Of a stretch of DNA of 50,620 nucleotides, positions 42,202 to 50,620 are shown piece after piece; within the stretch, counting starts at the first letter, position 1, and each line of letters starts with the position of its first letter. Below the pieces are notes generated by a model. That model had not been told where the DNA came from. It saw only the letters and a list, made by a program, of their open reading frames with translations, and ran no database searches. Made by a program: the position numbers and the translations under genes. This DNA comes from Acidaminococcus fermentans_A (lineage in GTDB: Bacteria; Bacillota; Negativicutes; Acidaminococcales; Acidaminococcaceae), in the NCBI RefSeq assembly GCF_052216985.1, contig NZ_JBQOUY010000018.1:1-50620 (forward strand), in the 5' to 3' direction.

Positions 42202-44612
42202 GTTGTAGTTCCCTGCTGGTCATTGGTTTGGTACAATCTATCACCTCTTACCATACCCCTGTGCTCCGTTGTAGTTCCCTGCTGGTCATTGGTTTGGTAC
42301 AATTGAAGCTATGCAACAGTCAGCGGCCAATAAGTTGTAGTTCCCTGCTGGTCATTGGTTTGGTACAATAGCTGGATGCCTTGTTCGAAGGGTACATGCG
42401 GTTGTAGTTCCCTGCTGGTCATTGGTTTGGTACAATTAGTATTTTCCGCTCTTTACCATGAAGGTAGTTGTAGTTCCCTGCTGGTCATTGGTTTGGTACA
42501 ATAACTGCTCAAAGCCTGGGCCGAAGATATGCGTTGTAGTTCCCTGCTGGTCATTGGTTTGGTACAATAGTACCTTTTTTCTAAAACAATTTAACACGGT
42601 TGTAGTTCCCTGCTGGTCATTGGTTTGGTACAATTTATCGTTAGAGGGATTCGATTAAAGGAAAGTTGTAGTTCCCTGCTGGTCATTGGTTTGGTACAAT
42701 GATATCGAACAAGCAGGCCGTTAAAGGTGTGTTGTAGTTCCCTGCTGGTCATTGGTTTGGTACAATAATATTGTCTAAAGGGACTCACTCTTTCATGTTG
42801 TAGTTCCCTGCTGGTCATTGGTTTGGTACAATGTAGGCTTGGAGAGGTCAGTACGTCGCCAAGTTGTAGTTCCCTGCTGGTCATTGGTTTGGTACAATGT
42901 CCGGCAATACGCGGAGTGTACTGAGCCCGTTGTAGTTCCCTGCTGGTCATTGGTTTGGTACAATAACTTCTCAGAAAGAAGGCTGATCCATGGAGTTGTA
43001 GTTCCCTGCTGGTCATTGGTTTGGTACAATGCCTTCAGTCATCCAGGTGGCGGATGCGCTGTTGTAGTTCCCTGCTGGTCATTGGTTTGGTACAATACAG
43101 CGCCCCAAACAGTTCCCTGCAATCGCGTTGTAGTTCCCTGCTGGTCATTGGTTTGGTACAATGAAGCAAACGAGCGGGTACAGCGTGTCCGAGTTGTAGT
43201 TCCCTGCTGGTCATTGGTTTGGTACAATTGGAAGCAGGCGGGGATCCGGAGAAAATCCGTTGTAGTTCCCTGCTGGTCATTGGTTTGGTACAATCCGTAA
43301 AAACAAACCCGGCACGGCTGCCTTGTTGTAGTTCCCTGCTGGTCATTGGTTTGGTACAATTATAAGGTGGTGCGCAATTTTGTGGCGCACGTTGTAGTTC
43401 CCTGCTGGTCATTGGTTTGGTACAATAGAATGTTTTGGGAAGGGGCTATTTCTACGGTTGTAGTTCCCTGCTGGTCATTGGTTTGGTACAATCCTGTTCA
43501 TCGCTTGCAATACCTCCCAATGGTTGTAGTTCCCTGCTGGTCATTGGTTTGGTACAATCCTGTTCATCGCTTGCAATACCTCCCAATGGTTGTAGTTCCC
43601 TGCTGGTCATTGGTTTGGTACAATTAGACCGGCTGGCGAGGTCATGGAACATCTGTTGTAGTTCCCTGCTGGTCATTGGTTTGGTACAATTTACAGCCGG
43701 AGGTGTATCAGAGGCTTGCAGTTGTAGTTCCCTGCTGGTCATTGGTTTGGTACAATTTTTTACCGGCTCTTTGCAAAACGGGCACGGTTGTAGTTCCCTG
43801 CTGGTCATTGGTTTGGTACAATTTCGTCCACGAACAGTGCGTGAAGAAGTAGTTGTAGTTCCCTGCTGGTCATTGGTTTGGTACAATTGACAATCTCCGG
43901 CTAGCAGACAAGCTGGAGTTGTAGTTCCCTGCTGGTCATTGGTTTGGTACAATTTTCCGGTGCAGACCTGTCCAATGTTGTACGTTGTAGTTCCCTGCTG
44001 GTCATTGGTTTGGTACAATGGAAATGAAAAACTCCCTGAGATTCCTGCAGTTGTAGTTCCCTGCTGGTCATTGGTTTGGTACAATCCATCCTGGAGCCGC
44101 CGCCGAACATCAAGGGTTGTAGTTCCCTGCTGGTCATTGGTTTGGTACAATCGGCAGGGTTCGTCCATGCTTTATCTTTGGGTTGTAGTTCCCTGCTGGT
44201 CATTGGTTTGGTACAATGGCGGAAATCCTCATCGTCAAAGAACTTGAGTTGTAGTTCCCTGCTGGTCATTGGTTTGGTACAATTTTAGCATGTCGTTGTC
44301 AATGACATAAACGTTGTAGTTCCCTGCTGGTCATTGGTTTGGTACAATTTACCGACAGTCAATACACAAATGTGTCGAGTTGTAGTTCCCTGCTGGTCAT
44401 TGGTTTGGTACAATCTTGCGTGCGATACAGGCGGTTTCCGGAGGGTTGTAGTTCCCTGCTGGTCATTGGTTTGGTACAATTGACTTTTTTCTCCGTGTAC
44501 TGCCGGGAGAGTTGTAGTTCCCTGCTGGTCATTGGTTTGGTACAATCAAAGTTTAGCAAAAAAGAGAATATTCTGTGTTGTAGTTCCCTGCTGGTCATTG
44601 GTTTGGTACAAT
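42202..44612 (+). CRISPR. Type II-C CRISPR array, 37 repeats and 36 spacers
   Basis: Thirty-seven 36-nt repeats, all identical as far as I can see (5' GTTGTAGTTCCCTGCTGGTC ... GGTTTGGTACAAT 3'). Spacers are 30 nt, except no. 3 (31), and nos. 25 and 32 (29). The repeat shape GTTGTAG..CCCT..TACAAT is that of Neisseria/type II-C arrays. Its 3' end is an extended -10 box (TGG-TACAAT), with TTCCCT 17 nt before, so each repeat can start a crRNA in the next spacer (plus strand). Spacers 20 (43493-43522) and 21 (43559-43588) are identical. Neither terminal repeat is degenerate, so the leader end cannot be told by decay. Confidence 0.99.
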
Positions 44613-44623
44613 CGAGACTAGCA

Positions 44624-44666
44624 AAAGCCCTTGTGTCATCTGGCACAAGGGCTTTCTACTTTTTTC
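44624..44666 (+). terminator. Terminator between the array and cas2 (bidirectional)
   Basis: AAAGCCCTTGTG (44624-44635), 8-nt loop, CACAAGGGCTTT (44644-44655), then CTACTTTTTT. Ends plus-strand array transcripts and, read backwards, the cas operon. Confidence 0.88.
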
Positions 44667-44712
44667 AAAAACTCCTCCAGTAAGGTATTTTTGAAACCGT
44701 ATTCGATTGTTT

Positions 44713-45033
44713 TTAAAAAATGGAAACATGTTCCACATCATAGGCCTTTTCTTCAGGCAGATATTTTCCCACCAACACATCAATGGCTTCATACTGCCTT
44801 TCTGTCAGGACCACCATCCTGACGGATCCATTATCCGGCAAGGCCCTCATCAAGCGCTGCCGATGTTTTTCCACGGCATCAGGACCATTGCAGATACGGG
44901 CATAGACAGAATACTGCAGCATATAATATCCGTCTTTCAAAAGGAAATGGCGGAATTTCGTAGCTACATGCCGTTGGTATTTTGTTTTTACCGGAATGTC
45001 GAAAAGTACAAGTATACGCATAAATTTATTCAT
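44713..45033 (-). CDS. cas2: CRISPR-associated protein Cas2
   Basis: 106 aa, normal for Cas2. MRILVLFDIPVKTKYQRHVA carries the beta1 motif with the aspartate of the ferredoxin-like fold; GYYMLQYSVYARICNG and SVRMVVLTERQYE complete the subtype II pattern. Structural partner of Cas1 in the spacer integrase. The ATG at 45031-45033 overlaps the cas1 stop by 8 nt (ATGAATAA), implying translational coupling; the ATG four codons later is an alternative. Confidence 0.96.
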   Translation of the reverse strand: MNKFMRILVLFDIPVKTKYQRHVATKFRHFLLKDGYYMLQYSVYARICNGPDAVEKHRQRLMRALPDNGSVRMVVLTERQYEAIDVLVGKYLPEEKAYDVEHVSIF

Positions 45034-45925
45034 ATTGATGCTGTCTCAGTTGAACCAGCTCAGGAATCACTAAATTTTTCTCTTCCTGCTGGCAGATCCG
45101 CATAAAACTTTGGATCATCCGTTCCGCGCCATAATTCAAGCTGTGCATTTGTCCTCCAGACACTACATCCACCCCCAAGAGATTAACCAGGGCATGTTTC
45201 AAATCCGGCGTCAACATATCCTCTTTTGACATATTATTCAATACAAACAAATCAACGATTGGACGCAGGGGCTCCATAAAGTCATCTGCCAGGTTGAAGC
45301 TGTTGTACTTATTGCCATGATGGATTCCCCGAATGACCATGAAACCATACCCTGTAAGCAGCCTGGCAATCAGCCCCCGCATAATGGCATACCCGTAATT
45401 CAATGCACTGTTTCTTCCATCATCTCCCGTCCTGGAAAATTGATCTCCAAATGCCCGTCGAAAATAATACCGGGCTGCAGTGGCTTCCACATTATGGACA
45501 TCCCCGCTGGTCACCGTTTTGGCTAATTCCGTTAAATATTGGATTCCTTCCTTATCCCCCCTTTCCTTTAGGCAACGCCCTTGGTTCTGGATTTTGGCCA
45601 TGACAATCTGTTTCCAGATTTGTTTCGTTTGAGGAACAGAAAGATGTTCCTGCCTCTCAATGACCTCTGCATTGGTAGAATGCTGATAAAAAGGAAGTAC
45701 CACGGCGCTGGGCAAATGTTGTTGATCACACAGGTATACCGTCACATTACTGGAAACTAGCTGTTCCAACGCTGCCAGACTGATTTTGCTCTGCCGGTTT
45801 TCCAAAACAATGGCATTGATATCCTCGATGGGGACCTTGTTGTTTTCCTCATTGAAAATAATCAGCTGATTTTCCCTGCAGGATAAAGTAGCAGCAGAAA
45901 CAATCACAATATTGCGATACCCCAT
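45026..45925 (-). CDS. cas1: CRISPR-associated integrase Cas1 (type II)
   Basis: 299 aa. The metal ligands of the integrase site are visible: E147 (HNVEATAARYYF), H203 (RGIHHGNKYNSFN) and D215 (LADDFMEPLRP). Inserts new spacers with Cas2. 22 nt separate it from cas9, and it overlaps cas2. No cas4 or csn2 follows, which assigns the locus to II-C. Composition is more AT-rich than the neighbouring core genes. Confidence 0.97.
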   Translation of the reverse strand: MGYRNIVIVSAATLSCRENQLIIFNEENNKVPIEDINAIVLENRQSKISLAALEQLVSSNVTVYLCDQQHLPSAVVLPFYQHSTNAEVIERQEHLSVPQTKQIWKQIVMAKIQNQGRCLKERGDKEGIQYLTELAKTVTSGDVHNVEATAARYYFRRAFGDQFSRTGDDGRNSALNYGYAIMRGLIARLLTGYGFMVIRGIHHGNKYNSFNLADDFMEPLRPIVDLFVLNNMSKEDMLTPDLKHALVNLLGVDVVSGGQMHSLNYGAERMIQSFMRICQQEEKNLVIPELVQLRQHQYE

Positions 45926-45947
45926 TGATTAAGACCTGCCTTATCCA

Positions 45948-48900
45948 TCATCGAGCCTTCTGTTGAATGGTAAATTTTTGACGGACTTCTTTTTTCACAG
46001 GATGAACTTTTCCCAATACATCCACTTGATATTTTTCAATTGACTTTAGCGTCTTTACCCCTAAGCTTAGTTTTTGATAGCAATGATCATTAGTAATAAC
46101 TTTAATCGAACCATTAGCAATTCCAGTTTTTATATAATATACAAAGCATTGGTTGCTTTTAATTGTTTTGAGAAGACCACTATCTTCATTAACCAGAGAG
46201 AAGGAAATATCTTGCTTGCTTTCAATCTTAATTAAATCATTTGGATACAACGAAAATAGAAAGTCCTTTTCATCCATCACTTTCCAATTTTCATACGTTT
46301 TACCAGGTGTTACTGCTTTTTGCGGCAAATCCTTCTTTACCGTATCTGCTACATAAATCGGCACCAGATAATACCCTTCCCCCTCAACCTTAAATACATC
46401 CACACGGACCATGCTGTCATTATCTGCAACTCCCGTTTTCTTTTCCACAGGAACCGCCAAAGTCGCTTTCGATTGGATTTTCACTTTTTTAACCAATGGC
46501 CCTCTAGTTCCGTCTGCTTTGGGCTTATAGAATGGCTCCTGAAAAGCGTCCTTGCTCTTGTCTCTAAACTGTTTTAGCCGTTCTTTCAAGGCCTCATACA
46601 ACAGACGGTCACTATCTGGATTATAATAATCCGTGATTTCCCCATCATTACCCAGTTTCAAATTGTTCAGCGGTACTTTCGAAACCGTGATTCCTTCAGC
46701 AATATGTCTAGCACTGCGAATGGTGTCTTTATGGGCAGCCCCAGTCACCTTTCTCCGGGGCATCCGAGAAACAAAAATCGGTTTGATATCATTCAAATCT
46801 TTGTTCATATAGAAAGGTAAGCCAGCCAATCCCCGTTCCGGATGATCAGAACAGCGGGCATCCAATTCCTGCCGGAATCCGTCCCAAGGAAGTGGGAATT
46901 CTTTCAGGATTTCCCCGGTTGATTTATTTACCAAACGGCTTCCCTGCTCATCCACATCATACTTGTTTTCCCTTTCTTCCGAATAAAGAGTCAGGTCACG
47001 GATCATCTTATCCGTGGTGCAGGCAATGACCACCGCGTCCACAGCATGGTGTTTATCCCCATTGGCCCGGATTTTACGGATGCCCCACCGTTTCCGCAGA
47101 TAGGAAGTAATCATTCCATTGACGGCCAATACCCTCTTCTTTTTCCCTGTTTCAGAAGGGGCGAATTCCAGATGGTCCCGAATGAAATTATACATAAACC
47201 GGGAAATATATTTGGTATCACTCAGGTTCCGTTCCTTAAAGCCGGATATTTCTTCTTTCGTCATTTTTTCTTTCAGGAGTCTCTGCCGTTTTTGGTAATC
47301 CCGTACATTGTTGTTAACCCAAACTTTGAACCGATCCGCCGCATCCTGCCCATATTTCTTCAGAAGATATTGATAGGGCAAACGGTTTCCCTTATCCCGG
47401 TTTTCTGAAGAAAACACCAGTACCTTGTTTTTATAGCTGTCATCAAAGTTGATGCTGTAGGGAACTATATGATCGATATCCACGTAGCCTGTTTCAAACA
47501 GTCGTTCTCTCTCAATATGTTTCTGTGAATAAGGACTGATTCCATCCTGTTCATTCCACAATTTCAATTTCATCAAATCCATACCGGACGGATTAAGTTT
47601 GTTGTTTTCTTTCCTGATTTCATCCATCAGGTTGTCATTATTTTCTTGATTTTCTTTGTTGATTTTTTCGATTTTCTTCCGTTCCTGAAAATCTTTGGCC
47701 ATTTCCCGTGCCAGTTCCACATTGACATACAAGGGACTGCTTCCCTGCTTCCGGATAATAGCATTGACCACTTTGATGGTCTGTCCGATGGCGCGGCGTA
47801 CTACTGGGTTTGTAATATCTTCCAGTTCCGGTACATTGGCCGGAAGCAAAAAAGACTTATTCGCCCGATGGGCCCGAAAATCGTATCCAGCTGCCTCGCA
47901 GGCTTTATCATAGGTCATGCCCTGTTCCAGGAAAGGTGTAATCTTTCGGATGGCCTTCAGTGACAAATGGGAGAACTTGCTGGTTCCATTCATTTCCAAC
48001 AGAGCTTCGATGGCTTTCGGAGCAAGTTGCAGTTTCTCCAATTCCTTCCGTCTGGCATCATCTCCCTTATAAAAGGCAAGGATCTGTCCGATTTTATCTA
48101 ATATATCCAAAGAATAATCCCTAATATCAAGTTGGGCTTTTACTTTTAAGATTCTCCGCATCTGATGATAGAACGGTAAATAATTGAATTTCGCTTTTTT
48201 CTCAGTTTCCTTGGGGCATTCCTTTGTGCTGTAGGAAACACCCTGGAATCGATATTCCTGAGGAATCTGCAGTGTTTCCCGGATCTTTCCTAAACGCAGA
48301 TCTGCTTTGTCCTTTGCCAGCGCGATGACCTTTTTCCGTTCTGCTTCATCCAGTCCCCTGTTATCTTTAGAAGAGGTCAGACGCAAATGGTTCACTTTCT
48401 GAAGAAGATTGAAATATTCAAAGGAATAACAGACTTTGGGAGATCTCTTTTCTGCTGGCGCTCCATTGCTTCCATCTTCAAAAGTACAAGGCCTTACCTT
48501 GTTCAGGATCTGATTTCCTCCGTAATGGCTTTTTCCCCCAGGCCCTTCATCAAACTGCCTCTGGCTCAGCAAGATAGAAAGATAGGATTCTTGAAAATCC
48601 CCATTCAGTTTGCTGTTTCCCAGTTTTTCCTGGATTTCCAGGATCTTGCGGCCTTCGTCTTCCACCATGGCCCGGTCCACCGTGTTAAGGTAATTTCCAC
48701 CCCGATTCCTCTTGTATTCTGTATAACGGGGATCTTTGCAGAACATTTCCCCCACCGTCCGATAGTGGTTTTCTTCCATGGTTTTCTGGTTTAGGCTGAT
48801 GGCTTTTTTCAGTTCCCCTGCTTCTGCGCTTTGGGATTCCGCTTTCCGATTGCTTTTAAAGCCTCGGCGATGGGCCAGATGCAGTAGAACCCGTGCCACC

Positions 48901-49247
48901 TCTTCATCCGTCAGCCGTTCATCCAGGGCTCTGACACGGAGAGCATACACATCTTCCAGATTCCCGTCATACAGATGATCCAGCTGTTCTGCTGTCAGCA
49001 GTCCACATTTGATAAAAAGGTTCCGTATCCGTTCCAGACGGTGTCTGCGCCGGCGCAGACGGCGTCGCATACTTCTAGCTTCCCTCCTGGGCAGTGCTAA
49101 TGAAGCTCCTGTTTTAGGCTGTTCTGCTGCATCAAAGATCCGGCTGCCCAAATCAATGATTCCCCAAGGATTTTCTTCATGATCCAGTGCCAGGATAGCC
49201 CAGCCCACTGATCCGATTCCTACATCCAACCCAATCCCGTATTCCAT
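45948..49247 (-). CDS. cas9: CRISPR-associated endonuclease Cas9 (type II-C)
   Basis: 1099 aa from the ATG at 49245-49247 (GGGCAAGG just upstream); the open frame further upstream runs through the tracrRNA and is rejected. Compact II-C size. RuvC-I D8 (GIGLDVGIGSVGWA), arginine-rich bridge helix (about 54-77), REC lobe, RuvC-II E511 (LYVNVELAREM), HNH with H593 and N616 (YVDIDHIVPYS; SSENRDKGN), RuvC-III H734 and D737 (HHAVDAVVIA); all catalytic residues are intact. The C-terminal ~250 aa is the WED/PAM-interacting region; the PAM cannot be inferred. First gene of cas9-cas1-cas2, AT-richer than the core. Confidence 0.98.
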   Translation of the reverse strand: MEYGIGLDVGIGSVGWAILALDHEENPWGIIDLGSRIFDAAEQPKTGASLALPRREARSMRRRLRRRRHRLERIRNLFIKCGLLTAEQLDHLYDGNLEDVYALRVRALDERLTDEEVARVLLHLAHRRGFKSNRKAESQSAEAGELKKAISLNQKTMEENHYRTVGEMFCKDPRYTEYKRNRGGNYLNTVDRAMVEDEGRKILEIQEKLGNSKLNGDFQESYLSILLSQRQFDEGPGGKSHYGGNQILNKVRPCTFEDGSNGAPAEKRSPKVCYSFEYFNLLQKVNHLRLTSSKDNRGLDEAERKKVIALAKDKADLRLGKIRETLQIPQEYRFQGVSYSTKECPKETEKKAKFNYLPFYHQMRRILKVKAQLDIRDYSLDILDKIGQILAFYKGDDARRKELEKLQLAPKAIEALLEMNGTSKFSHLSLKAIRKITPFLEQGMTYDKACEAAGYDFRAHRANKSFLLPANVPELEDITNPVVRRAIGQTIKVVNAIIRKQGSSPLYVNVELAREMAKDFQERKKIEKINKENQENNDNLMDEIRKENNKLNPSGMDLMKLKLWNEQDGISPYSQKHIERERLFETGYVDIDHIVPYSINFDDSYKNKVLVFSSENRDKGNRLPYQYLLKKYGQDAADRFKVWVNNNVRDYQKRQRLLKEKMTKEEISGFKERNLSDTKYISRFMYNFIRDHLEFAPSETGKKKRVLAVNGMITSYLRKRWGIRKIRANGDKHHAVDAVVIACTTDKMIRDLTLYSEERENKYDVDEQGSRLVNKSTGEILKEFPLPWDGFRQELDARCSDHPERGLAGLPFYMNKDLNDIKPIFVSRMPRRKVTGAAHKDTIRSARHIAEGITVSKVPLNNLKLGNDGEITDYYNPDSDRLLYEALKERLKQFRDKSKDAFQEPFYKPKADGTRGPLVKKVKIQSKATLAVPVEKKTGVADNDSMVRVDVFKVEGEGYYLVPIYVADTVKKDLPQKAVTPGKTYENWKVMDEKDFLFSLYPNDLIKIESKQDISFSLVNEDSGLLKTIKSNQCFVYYIKTGIANGSIKVITNDHCYQKLSLGVKTLKSIEKYQVDVLGKVHPVKKEVRQKFTIQQKAR

Positions 49248-49281
49248 AACCTTGCCCGCCCTTCTTTGTATTTTATTCCCA

Positions 49282-49378
49282 TAAAAGAGATAACGCCTTG
49301 CCAAATGGCAAGGCGTTAGAGCTCCTCGGTGTGTTACCTTATCATAGTAACCCACTGATCATTGGTTTGGTACAACCA
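49282..49378 (-). ncRNA. tracrRNA
   Basis: An anti-repeat at 49341-49376 matches the 36-nt CRISPR repeat over its full length (27/36 identical on the plus strand; most differences are G-U compatible, with a 2-nt internal mismatch). After it, on the minus strand, come GATAAGGTAACACACC (nexus-like), GAGGAGCTC and a terminator AACGCCTTGCC-ATTT-GGCAAGGCGTT then TCTCTTTT (49282-49318). The anti-repeat exit GGTTACTATGATAAGG resembles the Geobacillus Cas9 tracrRNA from memory. Same strand as cas9, 34 nt before its ATG. Confidence 0.93.
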
Positions 49379-49383
49379 AATTT

Positions 49384-49412
49384 ATTATAGCGCACTTACC
49401 ATGGAAAGTAAA
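49384..49412 (-). promoter_or_regulatory. Promoter of the tracrRNA
   Basis: Minus strand TTTACT (49407-49412), 17-nt spacer, perfect TATAAT (49384-49389); start expected at about 49378, just before the anti-repeat. Confidence 0.8.
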
Positions 49413-49513
49413 GAAATATAAGAATATTGTATCATATTTTTATTTTACAAATTGCTTTGATTTCTTCCTACTCCCATCATACACTCTTTCCTATCCAAAT
49501 TTCAGTACAATTC

Positions 49514-50416
49514 CTATCTTTCCCAATATTTTTTATACCACAGGGCCGCCTGCTGCCAGGATTGGGGGACGCCTCGGCCTGCTTCGTACAGGCTGGCGAT
49601 GGCGAGGCAGGCACTGGAGCTGCCTCTTTGGTAGGCTCTGCGGTACCAGGCCAGGGCTTGGGCAGGTTCTGCCTGGCCCAGGTATCCTTTTTCCCAAAAA
49701 TCTCCCATGATCTCACAAGCTGCAGGGTGGCCCTGGCGGGCGGCTCTTTCGTACCAGATCTTGGCCTGGTCCAGGGCATGGAAGTGCAGCCGGTATTCCT
49801 GGGCCAGGCGCAGCTGGGCTTCTGCATGGCCTTGTTCGGTGGCTTTTCGATACCATTCCAGCCGTTTCTCCCGCCAACCGCTATTTTCCCCCTTGCTCCC
49901 CAGCCGGAGGAAGGAACCCATGGCCAGCTGGGCGGCTGCGAAGCCCTGGGTGGCAGATTTCTCGAACCAGGCCAGGGCTCCTTCGTAAGAAGGGTCCACC
50001 CCTTCCCCGTAAGCGTACATGATCCCCAGATAGTACTGGGCCAGGAAGTCCCCTTCTGCCGCCAGGGCTCGGATTTTTCCTCTCTGCCGGACGAACACCC
50101 GGACGGATTCTCCCACATTGGGCAGGTCTTTCAGTGCCCCAAAGGCAGGAGCCACCGGATCACCGGCCTGAAAAGCGGCGGAAGCATACGCCCGGGCCTG
50201 GCCTTTATCCAGGAAGAAAGTTTCGTATCCCCCATCCAGATACAGAGCCAGGAGGAGCGAGGCCCGGCCGCTGCCTTCCCAGGCTTTCGCCAGGATGAGA
50301 GGATACGCCTCCCGGGGCGGAAGTGTCAGGAACATCTGATCCAGTTCCCGTGACCCTTTTTCCCATATTCCCTTTTCCCCTGCCTGCATCTCTCTTTGTT
50401 CTATTTTTCTCTCCAT
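49514..50416 (-). CDS. Sel1-like repeat (TPR-class) protein
   Basis: 300 aa with 5-6 Sel1-like repeats of ~36 aa (AQYYLGIMYAYGEGVDPSYE, ALAWFEKSATQGFAAAQLAM, RLEWYRKATEQGHAEAQLRL, AKIWYERAARQGHPAACEIM, ALAWYRRAYQRGSSSACLAI). Sel1 repeats are alpha-solenoids for protein-protein contacts, partner unknown. No signal peptide, so cytosolic. AGGAGG precedes the ATG. It lies between the tracrRNA promoter and the right IS end, about 78 nt from the latter, so its promoter region may be altered by the insertion. Confidence 0.85.
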   Translation of the reverse strand: MERKIEQREMQAGEKGIWEKGSRELDQMFLTLPPREAYPLILAKAWEGSGRASLLLALYLDGGYETFFLDKGQARAYASAAFQAGDPVAPAFGALKDLPNVGESVRVFVRQRGKIRALAAEGDFLAQYYLGIMYAYGEGVDPSYEGALAWFEKSATQGFAAAQLAMGSFLRLGSKGENSGWREKRLEWYRKATEQGHAEAQLRLAQEYRLHFHALDQAKIWYERAARQGHPAACEIMGDFWEKGYLGQAEPAQALAWYRRAYQRGSSSACLAIASLYEAGRGVPQSWQQAALWYKKYWER

Positions 50417-50493
50417 GGCCTGTACCTCCTGTAATGGGATTCCTTTTTTTCCAGTATAGCAAAAGAAATGGGGAAATTTGGGGACAGAAAAAG

Positions 50494-50620
50494 GGTTCTA
50501 TAATAAATGTTGGGGTCTTGTGGACACTCCTGTTCACAAGACCCCTTGTCTTACGATAAAATAAAGACATATCTAAGCTACATTTCACCTCAACCACCAC
50601 GAAGAACTGAAAGGAGAATA
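50494..50620 (+). mobile_element. End of an insertion sequence, right copy
   Basis: Exact inverted copy of 1-126. Begins GGTTCTATAATAAATG at 50494, contains the GGGGTCTTGTG stem, TTGTCT/TATCTA promoter-like boxes and ends at GAAAGGAGAATA, a ribosome site whose start codon would be the next bases beyond the window. Confidence 0.65.

Noticed and set aside
42075..44683. Many open frames with a repeated CWSLVWYN or YQTNDQQGTTT peptide
   Set aside because: Translations of the CRISPR repeat, not proteins.
49248..49355. 36-codon N-terminal extension of cas9
   Set aside because: It lies across the tracrRNA terminator and anti-repeat; canonical Cas9 starts at MEYGIGLDVG with its own ribosome site.

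Overview
The window reads like a 50.6-kb piece of a Negativicutes (diderm Firmicutes) chromosome, most likely Acidaminococcus. EtfB and EtfA match, as far as I remember, the electron-bifurcating EtfAB of Acidaminococcus fermentans almost residue for residue. A YadA-type trimeric autotransporter carrying an SLH domain, and a classical autotransporter, both imply an outer membrane tethered to peptidoglycan in the Negativicutes way. Species was not checked by any search. The first and last ~126 bases are inverted copies of one sequence that looks like the start of an insertion sequence, so the window is probably a whole contig that ends inside two IS copies.

Layout. 1-2.6 kb: IS end, a T-box leader (specifier read as TGG, tryptophan) cut off from its gene by the IS, and cstA. 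2.6-8.4 kb: pcrA-ligA repair operon and a purine permease. 8.5-24 kb is the accessory zone: an unknown membrane protein, a 2067-aa trimeric adhesin, a DUF4160-DUF2442 pair, a frameshifted Fic gene, a frameshifted Rpn-type nuclease, an IS66 remnant and a type V autotransporter. The small modules are separated by copies of a long-hairpin dispersed repeat. 24-41.4 kb is core: trkA-trkH potassium uptake, an ECF-S-like membrane protein, an acyltransferase, a four-helix-bundle protein, pyk, etfB-etfA, dnaE, a SepF-like gene, typA/bipA and an MBL/beta-CASP hydrolase. Its intergenic spaces carry hairpins and arrays of 7-bp tandem repeats. 41.5-49.4 kb: a small exported protein, then a complete type II-C CRISPR-Cas locus (37 repeats, cas2, cas1, a 1099-aa cas9 and a tracrRNA). 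49.5-50.6 kb: a Sel1-repeat protein and the second IS end.

How parts work together. In the CRISPR locus the cas genes run leftward, and the array runs rightward towards cas2. The repeat carries a sigma-70 extended -10 box at its 3' end, as in Neisseria, so each spacer can be transcribed from its own promoter. The tracrRNA lies upstream of cas9 on the same strand as cas9, with its own consensus-like promoter and an anti-repeat spanning the full 36-nt repeat. EtfAB and pyruvate kinase fit an amino-acid fermenter that uses flavin-based bifurcation.

The points most worth following are: the T-box/IS junction; the hairpin repeats that bracket toxin-like cassettes; the heptamer arrays; the SLH domain placed after the YadA anchor; and the tracrRNA-cas9 arrangement, in which the only clear promoter upstream of cas9 is that of the tracrRNA.
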